A stretch of 64,000 nt of DNA from Brachionus rotundiformis (Eukaryota > Rotifera > Eurotatoria > Ploima > Brachionidae), in the NCBI GenBank assembly GCA_016802295.1, contig JAESIW010000071.1, forward strand, positions 396,507 to 460,506. The letters run 5' to 3'. Every line of letters begins with the position of its first letter. Position 1 is the first letter of the stretch. The notes below the pieces were generated by a model. The model made no database searches. It saw only the letters and a list, made by a program, of their open reading frames with translations, and had not been told where the DNA came from. Both the position numbers and the translations under genes were made by a program. This document shows, in pieces, positions 21,070 through 31,757 of the stretch.

Positions 21070-23535
21070 ATGAGTCGTACGACTTTTTTGGTATTTTTTT
21101 CAGTATTTTATATTGCCAGACTAGAGTACCAGAACCAGACAGTTTTGACATTGTATGAATCTGTTCAAAATATGGCATTGACCAAACTGCCGATGTTTAG
21201 TCCAAAGCGTGGATTTTTTGGCGGACCGCAGTCTTTGTCCATCTTGATGAACTTCGATCCGGATGGAACCTCATCGGTTCATCTAATTAACAACGTAAAT
21301 GGTGTGCACTGGTCCGACACTGGCAATTGTAAGCATGGTCAAATGTACGACCCGATAGTTGGATGTCGGGAGATTTTTTGTATGGAAGGGTACATACTTA
21401 GCTCAACTGGTTGCATTCCTGATCCAAATTTCAACAAAAACAACACAGATAACCACATCAAAACATCATCCAGAATGTACATCGAGCTTACACTCTCTCA
21501 TGAACTTTGTCAACTGGAACTTCTGAATCATACCAACTGTTCACAGTCTTATTTGACTAATAATGAAAATTTTTATCTTAATTTTAAAAATTTTATATCA
21601 AAAATTCTTGATATAAATATAAGCCGCATCGATCAATTTAAAATAGGCTCTCATAAGCTTAGTAAAACAAATAAGGATATAAATGGTACAAATTTTATTA
21701 TTTTAAGTGAATTAATTCGAATTGATTTTTTACTTTTGGAAAAACATAATCCAAAAGAAAAAGAGACTATTCAGCTCTATTTTACCCTAATAGTTATTGC
21801 CATTGAACAATTTACCCTTAAATTTCAAAACTCGCTGATCAAATTTACCAATGTCATCGAGATTAATAAGACCAACTACTCTGGCTGGTGTGGGGACAAA
21901 AACGAAAACAAGACTTATATATCAAATGATTTTCGCATTCTGGTCTCATTTGAACCATCAAGGACATATTTTGTGTACACCAACTCAACCAATCGGTTCT
22001 ATGGACCTGGATTTTTTTACCTAACACTTCTATATCGTACCAAGGTTGAAGAAAAACTAAAAGACCAGAGCAAAAAAAATGAACATACATATGAGAATAT
22101 ACACAATCATCATCAGGAACCATGGTTCACAGATTTCAGCAAGTTGAACTATTCAGATGTGACTGATTTGATCATAGATAGGAACAATTTAGCACTTGAT
22201 ATATCATCTATATTGACAGTGTGTGACAGAGCGGCTAAAATTAGAGTAAACTGTGACAATTTTACCATATACCGTGCCAAGTTATGCGAGTTTACCTACC
22301 ATGAACACAATCGGTCATTTTGCTGGCTAATGTTCAGGAACAAGTGCTATTCTATTGATGAATATGAGTTTGACTTGAAAGAACCAGACAAATACATCCG
22401 CATTTGCCAATACATACCAAACAATACTGCCCATAGTCAAATATTAGGATACATGATGACGTCTACAGTGCCTACATTGACTTATAAAATATCCAGTTGG
22501 TTTTCTCTAATTGCAAATGTTATCTCTCTATTCTGCATGATATTGACACTGATTACATATGGTTTATTTCGTGATTTGCGAAATATACCAGGATGGAACT
22601 TGATTAATTTAACATTGGCTCTGAGCATAGCTCAGTTTTCATTCTTTATGGGCTCTTTTTTCAGCCATTTGAACATTGCTTGTTTCCTGAATGCAATCCT
22701 GACCCATTATGGTTTCTTGGCATCATTTTTTTGGATGAATGTGATGGCATTTGATTTGTATAGAAATTTTCGTCTCAAGGCGTCTCATATTTTGCTCCAG
22801 TCGCAAAAAGTGTCCGACAGATTGCCCAAGTATGCGCTGTATGCATGGTTAAGTCCTTTGAGCATAGTCTTATCAGCAGTAATTTTAGACCTGAGTGTTC
22901 AAAAGCCGATCTATGATGTGCCATTTAGACCGTGCTATGCTCTCTACTTACCAGGCTGTGATATGATCAAGAATATATTGAATACTAAAGGTATCTGTCC
23001 TAGATCGGATGACATCTTGTCCAAATCTTGCTGGATTCAAAATGGTCGAGCCAATTTGGTATTTTTTGGTATCCCAATTGGACTCATTATATTCGTAAAT
23101 GGAGTGTATTATTTCCTGACAGTGTTCAGCATAAGGAGACAAAAGCGCAGGAACACATTGAGACGCTTTTCCAAGAACAGGCTGCCAGGAGATGTAGAAC
23201 TGAAGTTTTATATTCAGATAGCGTGCATTATGGGATTTACTTGGATCAGTGGGTTCTTATTGTCAAATATAAACGAGAGAAACTTCTTGTACGCATTTTT
23301 TACCTATTTTTTCATATTGTGTAATGGCTTTACAGGAAGTTTTATATTTGTAGCATTTATTTGTAGAAAAAATGTAGCTGATATGTATTTGAATTTGTTG
23401 AAGGTACAAGTGAATGATGGTAAGATAAATGACCAAAAGAAAAAGTGCTACAATATATCAGTTGATACATTAGCAAGCTCGATTGAGGAAAATAAAACAA
23501 ACTTTAACAATTCGTTTGTGTCTAATAAATATTGA
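21070..23535 (+). CDS. Intronless secretin-family (methuselah-like) GPCR
   Basis: An 821-residue receptor without introns. A hydrophobic N-terminal signal sequence (TTFLVFFSVFYIA) is followed by a long ectodomain of about 460 residues. It has many N-glycosylation sequons and cysteines, and a membrane-proximal Cys-rich part (FCWLMFRNKC). Seven hydrophobic segments occupy about residues 475-775, starting with ISSWFSLIANVISLFCMIL, and include the family-B features FWMNVMAFDLYRNFR in TM3 and FTWISGFLL in TM6. The arrangement fits methuselah-like or adhesion-type family-B receptors. No clear GPS autoproteolysis motif was identified, so methuselah-like is preferred. Ligand unknown. The ORF has an upstream AT-rich region and is followed directly by an intergenic stretch. 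Confidence 0.82.
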   Translation: MSRTTFLVFFSVFYIARLEYQNQTVLTLYESVQNMALTKLPMFSPKRGFFGGPQSLSILMNFDPDGTSSVHLINNVNGVHWSDTGNCKHGQMYDPIVGCREIFCMEGYILSSTGCIPDPNFNKNNTDNHIKTSSRMYIELTLSHELCQLELLNHTNCSQSYLTNNENFYLNFKNFISKILDINISRIDQFKIGSHKLSKTNKDINGTNFIILSELIRIDFLLLEKHNPKEKETIQLYFTLIVIAIEQFTLKFQNSLIKFTNVIEINKTNYSGWCGDKNENKTYISNDFRILVSFEPSRTYFVYTNSTNRFYGPGFFYLTLLYRTKVEEKLKDQSKKNEHTYENIHNHHQEPWFTDFSKLNYSDVTDLIIDRNNLALDISSILTVCDRAAKIRVNCDNFTIYRAKLCEFTYHEHNRSFCWLMFRNKCYSIDEYEFDLKEPDKYIRICQYIPNNTAHSQILGYMMTSTVPTLTYKISSWFSLIANVISLFCMILTLITYGLFRDLRNIPGWNLINLTLALSIAQFSFFMGSFFSHLNIACFLNAILTHYGFLASFFWMNVMAFDLYRNFRLKASHILLQSQKVSDRLPKYALYAWLSPLSIVLSAVILDLSVQKPIYDVPFRPCYALYLPGCDMIKNILNTKGICPRSDDILSKSCWIQNGRANLVFFGIPIGLIIFVNGVYYFLTVFSIRRQKRRNTLRRFSKNRLPGDVELKFYIQIACIMGFTWISGFLLSNINERNFLYAFFTYFFILCNGFTGSFIFVAFICRKNVADMYLNLLKVQVNDGKINDQKKKCYNISVDTLASSIEENKTNFNNSFVSNKY

Positions 23536-24109
23536 ATGTTTGTATAAGATGTTATCATTAATTATTGTAAACTTTTATAGATTTGAAAATTATATTTTTA
23601 TTTAAATAAAAAAAAAATTCAGTTTTTATTTTGAATGATAGTCAATTGACGTCTTATAAAGTTAAAAACTTTATAAATTAAAAATTAAAAGCAATTTTTT
23701 ATTCAATTTATTTAGAATATAAATTAAAGTTTTTCTTCCTAATGAAATAAAATAATCAAATTAAAACAAATAAACTTCGTTATTTAATTTCGGAATAATT
23801 TTAACACAATTATTTAGCACTTTTAAATTTTATTAAATTTTTCATCAACTAATAAATAATTTATTGTAAAGCAAGAACAACAATAGACAAAATATCCAAA
23901 CTTATGGTGTTCAAAGATGACAATATATTAATAATATATAAATTAAGCAAATGAAGAAAAATCAGGCAATATATTTGGCAATTTGTCATTGAAGTCTGCG
24001 GAGGATTTTAATTGTTTAATAAAATAATATTTTACTGGTAACATGGTAACGAAAAGAGGTGAAGATAAACTGGCTAGCTGTTTACCAAATATTTTAAATT
24101 AAAAGAGTT
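23536..24109. other. Intergenic, no gene seen
   Basis: AT-rich sequence after the GPCR. It has poly-A-like runs near 23600 and no convincing exon or RNA gene. The decayed repeat copy at 24110-24235 follows. Confidence 0.45.
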
Positions 24110-24235
24110 TAAGTTAAGACTTTTTCTGCAAATAAAAAAGTCGCTTGGTTCTGGTTCCAAACTAAATAGACTAAATAATTGTCAAGTTCTTAGCCAATTT
24201 AAACTAATCGAATGAGTTTGTGGTACTTTGCCAAA
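24110..24235 (+). repeat. Decayed copy of the 473 bp element
   Basis: Diverged similarity, in the orientation of the right arm, to about 40513-40625. Shared words in order are ttaagacttt, aagtcgcttggtt, ggttccaa, aaatag and ttcg/ttct-agcca. It therefore represents an old insertion of the same multicopy element, upstream of TMEM214. Confidence 0.6.
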
Positions 24236-24603
24236 GTGTGGTTTTTAAAGCAATTTTTATTTTTCATATTAATTTATATTTATTTAAATTATCAAATTTA
24301 AATTATATTGAATAATTTTGACAAGTCATTAATTTCGACATAGTGATGCATTTTAAATGCACATATTAAAAGTTTAAAAATAATAATAATTCAAAAATTT
24401 AACAAAATAATATACTTGTACATTTATTTTTTTATAAACGTAGTAAAAATATCTAAAATAAACATTCAAACGACCGAGACCTTAAAATAATCTTAAAGCG
24501 CCAACAATACAAAAAATGTTTGTTTTTTATTAATAGAATAATATATATATATATTTAGATACTTTTGATATTTTATTTATCTAAATTTTAATTTTGACAT
24601 AAA

Positions 24604-27387
24604 ATGACCAATACTGCATCTTCAAATTTTGGATGGGAAGTTGCCGGTGGCAAAAAAGCCACCAAAAAAGCAGATCCAAATCCAAAACCAAAAACTAAAA
24701 AAGATTCTTCAACAATTGACATTGCACCACCAATTCAGACTACTTCGTCCATTTATGACTTAATTCGAGAATCTGATGATGAAGAGATAAACAATAACAA
24801 GACTGTAAAATCAGTCAAGACAATCACCGAGCCCAAGGTTGACTCGCCTAAAAAATCCTCTCGAAAAGAGCCCAAAGAATCTCTCAACTTGGTAAACACA
24901 AGCATTGCTACGGCTCAAAAAAAGAAACCAACCACAAAACAAGTGGTGAAAAATACAGAACAAGAACTTGAGGCAGCTCTTAAAGAATTGAAGATTGAGG
25001 AATTCGAAAAGCAGCTTTCTCAATTGGAATCTTTATTTCCAAATAATAGTCTTGTTATTAATCAAAATCTTATCACTTTTTTGAACAAAAAGCTGGAATC
25101 AATTCCAGAAATTGAGCCAAGTCCATCTGACGATCAAGGTATGATTGTTATCTATTTTTTTCTCTTAAACAATCAACCAATCTTTTTTACAAATAAAAAA
25201 TAAATTATTTAAGCTTATCCAATGTCAATGTTGGATAAAAGTGTACTCAAATATTTGAACATTCAATTGACCAAACTAAACAAAACAGATGCAGAAAAGT
25301 TGTTTGGCTTTTGCTTAAATACCTTATTTTTGGACAATCAAAAAGTTCCGTCAAATCATGGTGACAAAATAGCATTTCAACTAATTGCTAAATTAAACCC
25401 AAATTTAATAATCAATCTTGATAAAGTAAAATACAAAAATTTAATTCTATAATAAATTATTATTTTGTTAAAAGTTTAATGAGACAATTAATGCCAATAA
25501 GCATAGACACCAGCGTTTGCTGATTGCTCTATGGGCTCTGGGTCAATTTGGATACTATAATTTACAAAATGGTCTTAATTCATGGTTCAGTTCAATGCTA
25601 CCCCAATTAAACATAAAAGGCTGTGCTAATTATATCCTAATTTATTTAAATAACTTATTAGAGTAATTAATTTGGCACAGAAAAATATTTTTTAATTAAT
25701 TTGAAAAATTTTTCTCCTTAGGCATCATAGAGTCGACTCTAAGTCGTCCAAAATTGAGATAACATTGGACCAATATGACAGAATTTATGAATTGGTCAAT
25801 GACAAAAATCTGAATCTTTCCAAAGAAGCAAAGCAAAAGCTGAAAAATTCTTTTGATCTCCTGCGGTATGTGTTAAAACAAAAGGTTTCCAAAGATAGCA
25901 GGCATTTTGAGGAATTGTTGAGCCGACTCCCAGCTGAAAGATCCCCCAAACAGGACGACATAATGGAATTACTAGTAAACTCGTTGCTTAATAAAGAATC
26001 TGTGCTAAAATGGAAACAATGCTATTCCAAGCACTTGACCCAGTCGGCTCTTTTACTCGAGGAAGTTTCCTCAAATCACTTAAATGAGTTCAAGTCTTTA
26101 AAATATACCAGAGAAACATTGAAATATTTTGATGAACATAGTACCAATTTGATGGCCAAGCTTAATTTATCTACCAAGGACTCGCATGCCAAAGCGCATC
26201 ATTTTGCTAGATCTAAATCCAACAAGGCTCATCCTGACACTGACTCGATAAAAAAATTCAATCACCTTGTCAAAGTATAAAAATTCTAAGTTTACGAAAA
26301 TGTGACAAACTAATAATTAATTTTATTAATGATCTTAAAAATAAGGCCAAATTTAATTCACAGCGAGAATTTGTCACGCATTTGAGCCTATTAGAAGCTG
26401 TCAGAATGACCATTTATAAAAATCAATAATTTTCAGATTAATTTTATGAATTTTTATTATTTTGTCTCATTTTCATTAAAATAATTATAATCATAGTAAC
26501 TGTACTGAATAAGAATTATATTTTTTTATTGCCTCTAGCGCCTGAACCAAACACATTATAAAAAAAGTTCATTTGGTCAAATGGTATTTAAGACACTCTT
26601 CTATTCCGTATTGGCCATCTCGCTTTTTTTCTATCTGGACACAAATTACAATAGATCTATTTATAGTAATTTTTTTTATCAAAAATAGAATAAAAAAATT
26701 ATTTTGATTATTAAAGCTAATTCTGTACAAAAACAGCTAAAGAGATATGGTCTACTTGATCATACCTTAAAAGTAATCAATTCAATTAAACAATTGATTA
26801 ATTCAATACAAAAGTAAATAGAAATGATAAAAAACAATGATTAAATTAATTTTTTGATTTAAAGAACTTTGAGTTATTATATTCCAATTTGGCAGAAGAA
26901 AATTAGAGAGACAGTGGTGCCGCTGACCGAAAAAGCTCTAAAAACGAGTAAAGAATATGGAAATTTGGCATGGATGAAGTCAGAGCCGTACAGAAAAATG
27001 GTCGTCCAGTATGCAAACGATGGGGCTAAATATGTAATTAAATTAGAATAAGAATTTTATCTATTTTAATTATTTTTTGCTTACAGGTTGAGGCTAACTA
27101 TCCATTTGTGCTGAAAAATTTGAACAGCTGTGGTCAACTGGCTTTGGATTATGTCTTAACAGTGAGTAACTTTGTGGCTTATTATGTCCTCACCTTTGTT
27201 GATTATGTTGGTGGCAAATTGTTGGGACTTGACAACGGTGAATTGGAAAATATTTTTTTAGATGGTTTTAGATTTGTTTTGGATAAAGTTGCCGATCTTT
27301 TGTTACAAATTGCCAATTGTAAGTTAAATAAACCATTTCATATTTTAAATTAATTAATTTTTTTATTAAGATATAAACAAACTCTAA
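24604..27387 (+). CDS. TMEM214: TMEM214 orthologue (ER membrane protein)
   Basis: ER protein that in mammals helps anchor procaspase-4 during ER-stress apoptosis. Nine exons by phase: 24604-25138, 25214-25425, 25475-25662, 25722-26274, 26539-26665, 26717-26813, 26865-27033, 27087-27318 and 27371-27387 (about 705 residues, human about 690). Diagnostic matches are an N-terminal WEV and APPIQTTSSIYDLI, a Lys-rich low-complexity linker, IALWALGQFGYYNL (human IMWALGQAGF.NL), and WKQCYSKHLTQSALLLEEV (human W.QLYPKHLSQSSLLLEHL). A hydrophobic segment (TLFYSVLAISLFFYL) follows, and the C-terminal region is helical. The last exon is tiny (YINKL, stop), reached through a 52 bp intron. All junctions keep frame. 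Confidence 0.9.
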
Positions 27388-27962
27388 ATTGTGAATGAAT
27401 TAGAGTTAGCCAAACGATCGATATTTTTTCTTAATTGAATTTTTAAAATTCATTTAGAACTCGAAATTTAATTTCGATGTTTAATTATTATATTTTAATC
27501 GTTAATAAAAAAATTAATTTTAATATTTTTTATTCATTATTAAATCAGATATGTATAATACTTTTAATTTCTATAATGGTTGTACCAGAGTAAATTTCTT
27601 TGCCATGTTAAAAAGTTAGCAAGAGTTGGTCGGTCAAATATAACTTCCCTTCTTTTAAGTATAATTTTTAATTGATTTCTTGGTAGATAAATGGTTATTT
27701 TATTTTATTTAAATTTTGAGAGAATTTATTTTGTGAAAAAGTGCAAAAAAATTAAGAATTATAATTAAATCATTAAGAAATTAATCTTAATCAGAAATGA
27801 GAAGATTTAATAAACAAATTTGAATTAATTTTTCAAATTTTGTATAATAAGTATAAGAACATTGTCACAAAAGAATAAAATTCTCTAAAGAATTTTTCCA
27901 ATAATTTATTAGAAAATTTGTTGTATATGAATTAAAATTTAATCAAATTATCTATTATTTTT

Positions 27963-28435
27963 GTCACCCTCCTCTTTTCTCAACCGGGCTTGGGACCGGC
28001 TTTGGCAGAGTTATGACGGCGTCTTTCCCTAAGAAGCCAGTGGGACGTTCATCATAAACAGCGCCACTCATCCGAGCACTTGGCTGCGAACTCGGCAACT
28101 ATTTAGACTAGCTTGGAACCACAAACCAAGCGACTTCTCTCTCACTCGAGATAAAGTCTTAACTTAAGGCTTCCAAAGTTACGTACTGTCTGCAGAGGGT
28201 CAGCTGTACAGCAGATTCTCGCTCCTTTCGGATTCTATACTGGGAGATGGTCGAAGCCAGCGGCGCCCTCATACGACAAGACTTGGACAAAGACCCGTAG
28301 GCCTATGTACCCGCCATACAGCTCTTCTGCAGACTACGTGAAAGACCACACACACATACGGTGCATGTGGCTGCCACCACCCTCCTCTTTTTTCATCAGG
28401 GCTTGGGACCTGCGGATCGGCAGAGTTATGGTGAC
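27963..28435 (-). mobile_element. 473 bp multicopy element with terminal direct repeats (left-arm copy)
   Basis: A conspicuously less AT-rich block in AT-rich surroundings, bounded by gtcacc and ggtgac. Near each end it carries a related segment of about 50 bp in direct orientation (27967-28015 and 28380-28430). Each segment reads cctcctctttt, then gggcttgggacc, then ggcagagttatg. No protein is encoded. Decayed fragments occur at about 24.1 and 41.7 kb and a short tail at 40.9 kb, so it is a dispersed non-autonomous element, or the end of a larger one. The class is not identified, and the strand follows the ggtcccaagccc...gaggagggt reading. Confidence 0.6.
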
Positions 28436-29343
28436 TGCTTTTAATTCTATTTTTTTAAATTAATAAAAATATTTTTGAAAATTTTTATATTTAAAAAAAT
28501 GAATTGATTTCTTACAGCATGTCATTCTATTTATACCCTTTAGGTCAACCTTAGTCATATTAACTAGTTTAACCGATTTAAATATTTAAGTAAAACCATG
28601 TATCTAAATGTGGATACTCTAAGTGGTTTTTATTATATTTTTAGTTAAATTATAATATATTTTAAAATTTCTAAATATCACATATTTTTAAAACCAAAAA
28701 TTTTATTGATCCAAGTTAAATCCAAAATTTAAAGTTTTTCCAATCAGTTCTCAAGAATCACCAACATCCAAAAAAAGATTTTTTGGTGAAAAATAAAATG
28801 CTTCTATATTGCCAAAGTTATCAGCTCTTATTAAAATCGAGCACTTTTTTTCTTCACGTTTTTTTTATCAAAGACAATTTGTTTTAGATTTGGATGATTT
28901 TCAAAATTTTATAGATAATACAAAAAAATTTGGAAATCCATTTTGAAAATCAGAACTGAAATATTAAAGAAACTGAAATAAATTATTAAGAATGGTTTAA
29001 ATAAGCTAAAGTTTCACCTATTTTATTTGTTTTTTAGAATTTAATTATCTGTTTTTAATTTTAAACAGATAATTAAGCACGTTTTTTTCCCCATATTTAT
29101 CTATCAATTGATCAAAATTGATCAAAATTTAAAAAATAGCTGTTAAATAAAATAGGGTCATTCCACAATAATTAGGTGATTTTTTAAAAAAATTTCTTTA
29201 TTAAAATAAACAAATAGTCCTTTTTTTTTAAATTAAAAGAATTATTTAATTTTTTTATTTTAAAACAAAAATAAACAAAATCATCATAAAAGAGAATTGA
29301 ATTAAGGTGTTTAATATATTTATTTATTTAAATTTAATCCGAT
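28436..29343. other. 3' flank of RIBC2 inside the left arm
   Basis: AT-rich non-coding sequence, duplicated exactly in the right arm. It contains a short hairpin-like inverted repeat at about 29043-29074 (attatctgttt ... aaacagataat) and a direct ttgatcaaaa doublet at about 29108. No gene seen. Confidence 0.5.
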
Positions 29344-30759
29344 TTATCGTGTTGAAGTATTGAACTGCATAAAATAAGAGGCAGTTGGCTCATTGGTATA
29401 AACAACTTTGTCCAAATAATTCTTATGACTCTTTTGTTCATAATCTAAGCGTTTGTTATCATCAGCCAGTTGTCTGAGTAGTTCTTTTTCCTTTCGTTCT
29501 AGCTGTCTTTCGGCAATAATACCAGCTTTGGCCTCAATTATTCTTCTCTTATCGAACTCTTCATTCTCCAATCTGTCCATTTCTTCATTTCGCTTTTTTT
29601 CCTCAACTTGCCTCAATTGTTCCTGTCTTATTTTTTCAATTTGTTCGGGTGACATGCCTTTCCATCTGTCTGGCACAACACGGTGCGGGCCAAATGCACT
29701 AATTGCCTGATCGGGGTTTTCGGTGAGCATATCGCTGAAAATGGCATTGGCAATCTCAGTCATATTGTCATCTTGTTCCTGCATTTTTTTGACTGCATTT
29801 CTTTGTTCCTGTTCGCGCTTCAGCGCGTCATTATAGTCCTTCACAGCCGAGTTGATAGCTCTTCTGCACTCTTCTTCGGCTTTTTGCAGCTCACGGGCCC
29901 TCTGGTCCAATTCCATTTGTTTAAAGTCATACAATTTGCTTGCCATTTTGTCTTGCATCTTGGCAATGTTTTTCTCATGCTGTTGCTGCAAAGACCATTC
30001 TCTTAGCTGTTCCTGTTGGTACTTGAGTCTTGCTTTGCTGTTTAGATCCTCGCCATCGAATTTTTGGATACTAGCTGGTCCACATCTTGGATCCTCATCA
30101 TTCACTCGTGCAGGCTTGTCTTTTTTAAGGTAGTCAGGATCTTGTAGGTCCCATTCTCGTCTTGCATCAGGCTGTTGGTGCAACGCTCTGAACTCATTCA
30201 AAGCTCGATTTAGTTCTCTGGCATCGTGTTCTTGACGTTTTTCAATTAGATAGGAAATTTTGTCATTGCGAATCATGTCATGGGCTAAAAGATAATAATA
30301 TAAAAACCAGAAATTAGAAGTGAATCTTCTTGGTTACCAAACGCTTCTGTTCTCTTTCTTTCCATTTCCTCCATGAACAATTTGTCCTGTACTTGCTGAT
30401 CCAAGGCATTTTTGTCAACACCAATTAGACGATGTTTGTTATTGAATATTCGCGCTTGCCTTTCTTTTTCCAATCGTCGCCTGCGCTCGATGGCCGCCTG
30501 CTCTTTTAAATCGATAGGCAAGTCGAGTTTATACATCTCTAAGTATATTAGGGTTTTGGTTAGATGAGAGTTTAATAACGAAAATTTAAAAGAAATTCTT
30601 AAGCTATAAACTTAATATTAAATAAAAAATATATAATTTTTTGTTACCATGGAAACAAGAATACATAGCTTTTAAAAATCTAAAGACCTCTTTCAAATCT
30701 ACGGTTTCAACAAATCTCCGTAGTTTGTTTTCGAATATTAGTTTGCAATACATTTTCAT
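29344..30759 (-). CDS. RIBC2: RIB43A-like coiled-coil protein (RIBC2/RIBC1), complete copy
   Basis: Microtubule inner protein of ciliary doublet (ribbon) microtubules. Core exons are 30536-30338 and 30284-29344, joined through a 53 bp intron. From MYKLDLPIDLKEQAAIERRRR the core gives about 379 residues, the family length. Conserved blocks include IGVDKNALDQQV, REWSLQQQ, a long charged coiled coil, GPHRVVPDRWKGMSPEQIE and a C-terminal VYTNEPTASYFMQFNT. An extra 5' exon at 30759-30648 (MKMYCKLIFENKLRRFVE...) ends in phase 1 and splices in frame to AG-ATG at 30538, adding 38 residues. This extension is optional and unproven. From 30167 leftwards the gene lies in the inverted-repeat arm, so the C-terminal part exists twice in the window. 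Confidence 0.92.
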
Positions 30760-31250
30760 AATTAAAGTTTAAATTAAAAAAATTAATTTAATTTTATTAA
30801 TAATTAACTAGAATAAATTGTTTTATTAATTTTCTATCTATTTATTAATCTATAAAAAAATATTCTAATTTTTTTTTAATTTTAAGAGACTGGATCATAC
30901 CTTCGGTTTAAATTAATATTTTTGCCAGTCCTCAGTTTAAAATTAATAATTAATTTGTCTTTTTTTAAGCTGGAAATAAAATTTTTATTAAATTTATTTA
31001 AAAAAGATTGAAAATCAAATTTAACTTAACGTTAAGGTCTAAAAATAAAATTGATTGATTTTTAAATTATTAAGAGTTAAATTTATTGGTTATTACCAAA
31101 TATAAATTTTTTAAATTAAATTAATTTTGTTCTAATTTATTTACACCATGGAACCAAATGGGAAAATTGGTCAAAAACTAAAGAATAAATATTTTTTTAA
31201 AATTTACTGCATGTATTAAAAGATTTTAGAAAAAATCAAATTTTAATAAA
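30760..31250. other. Divergent intergenic region, RIBC2 / SFR1
   Basis: About 490 bp of AT-rich DNA between two genes transcribed away from each other, within the block flanked by the inverted repeat. No element recognised. Confidence 0.45.
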
Positions 31251-31702
31251 ATGCCCTTTTTAAGTAAAAAACCAAAAAAAAATGTTGAGCAAAAAATAGA
31301 TAATCAAACTGATTCCAACCAACTTGATAAAATTTTAGCTGAAAGAAAAGAAACTTTAAGGCGGCTAAATCTGGTCAAAAATTATAAATCAAAAGTAAAA
31401 TTAATAACAAAAAATAAGATAATTAACTTAAAAAAAAAAATTTCGAAGCAAGAAATACAAAACTTGGATGAATCGATCAAAAAATGGACCAAAGCGTCCC
31501 AGAAAGCTCTGCAACAACTATATACACACTACACTACTAGCGCAACTAGTCAAAGTGAAGTCGTATCAATGAACCAATTTATAACAAATTTGAAAGTAAT
31601 CATCCAAATCAATTAGGATAATAAAAAAAACTCAATTTAATTTAGATCGAACCAGAACTTGTTAAATATGATGTCGAAAATGAATGCTTTAAAGAAATAT
31701 AA
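31251..31702 (+). CDS. SFR1: SFR1/MEI5-like Swi5-partner recombination factor
   Basis: Two exons, 31251-31595 and 31646-31702, 133 residues. The SWI5-SFR1 (MEI5) complex promotes Rad51 strand exchange in homologous recombination. The conserved C-terminal coiled-coil half is recognisable: ERKETLRRLNLVKNYKSK, then LDESIKKWTKASQKALQQLY, then MNQFITNLKIEPELVKYD and an acidic end. This matches the vertebrate SFR1 pattern (LLRRLKLVK, LI-KWR-CSQ-LLYEL, LIDHYGLD..LLHY). The low-complexity N-terminal half of vertebrate SFR1 is absent; only a short Lys-rich leader is present. Assigned on motif order, moderate confidence. It lies 55 bp before the aldo-keto reductase start on the same strand. Confidence 0.72.
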
Positions 31703-31757
31703 TTTTAATTTAAATAAAATTTTTATTAAATGAAAATAAAATTTATTTAGATTTAAA

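Larger units (their letters stand above)
27802..30167. repeat. Left arm of a 2,366 bp inverted repeat
   Basis: The reverse complement of 38512-40877. Both arms are exactly 2,366 bp (coordinates of paired bases sum to 68679 throughout), so there are no net indels. I saw four substitutions, at left/right positions 29992/38687, 29941/38738, 29893/38786 and 27951/40728. The inner end lies in a RIBC2 codon at 30167. The outer end at 27802 is in AT-rich intergenic DNA. The arm holds the 3' two-thirds of RIBC2, its 3' flank and the 473 bp element. Confidence 0.95.

Noticed and set aside
26340..26430. Extra TMEM214 exon at 26340 (AKFNSQREFVTHL-like open stretch)
   Set aside because: The exons before and after (26274 and 26539) join directly in phase 0. 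The open stretch soon meets a TAA, so it is treated as intronic.
29453..30133. Plus-strand ORFs opposite RIBC2, also present as minus ORFs opposite its copy
   Set aside because: They are antisense shadows of the charged coiled-coil coding sequence, Ser/Leu/Cys-rich, with no start context or splice support.
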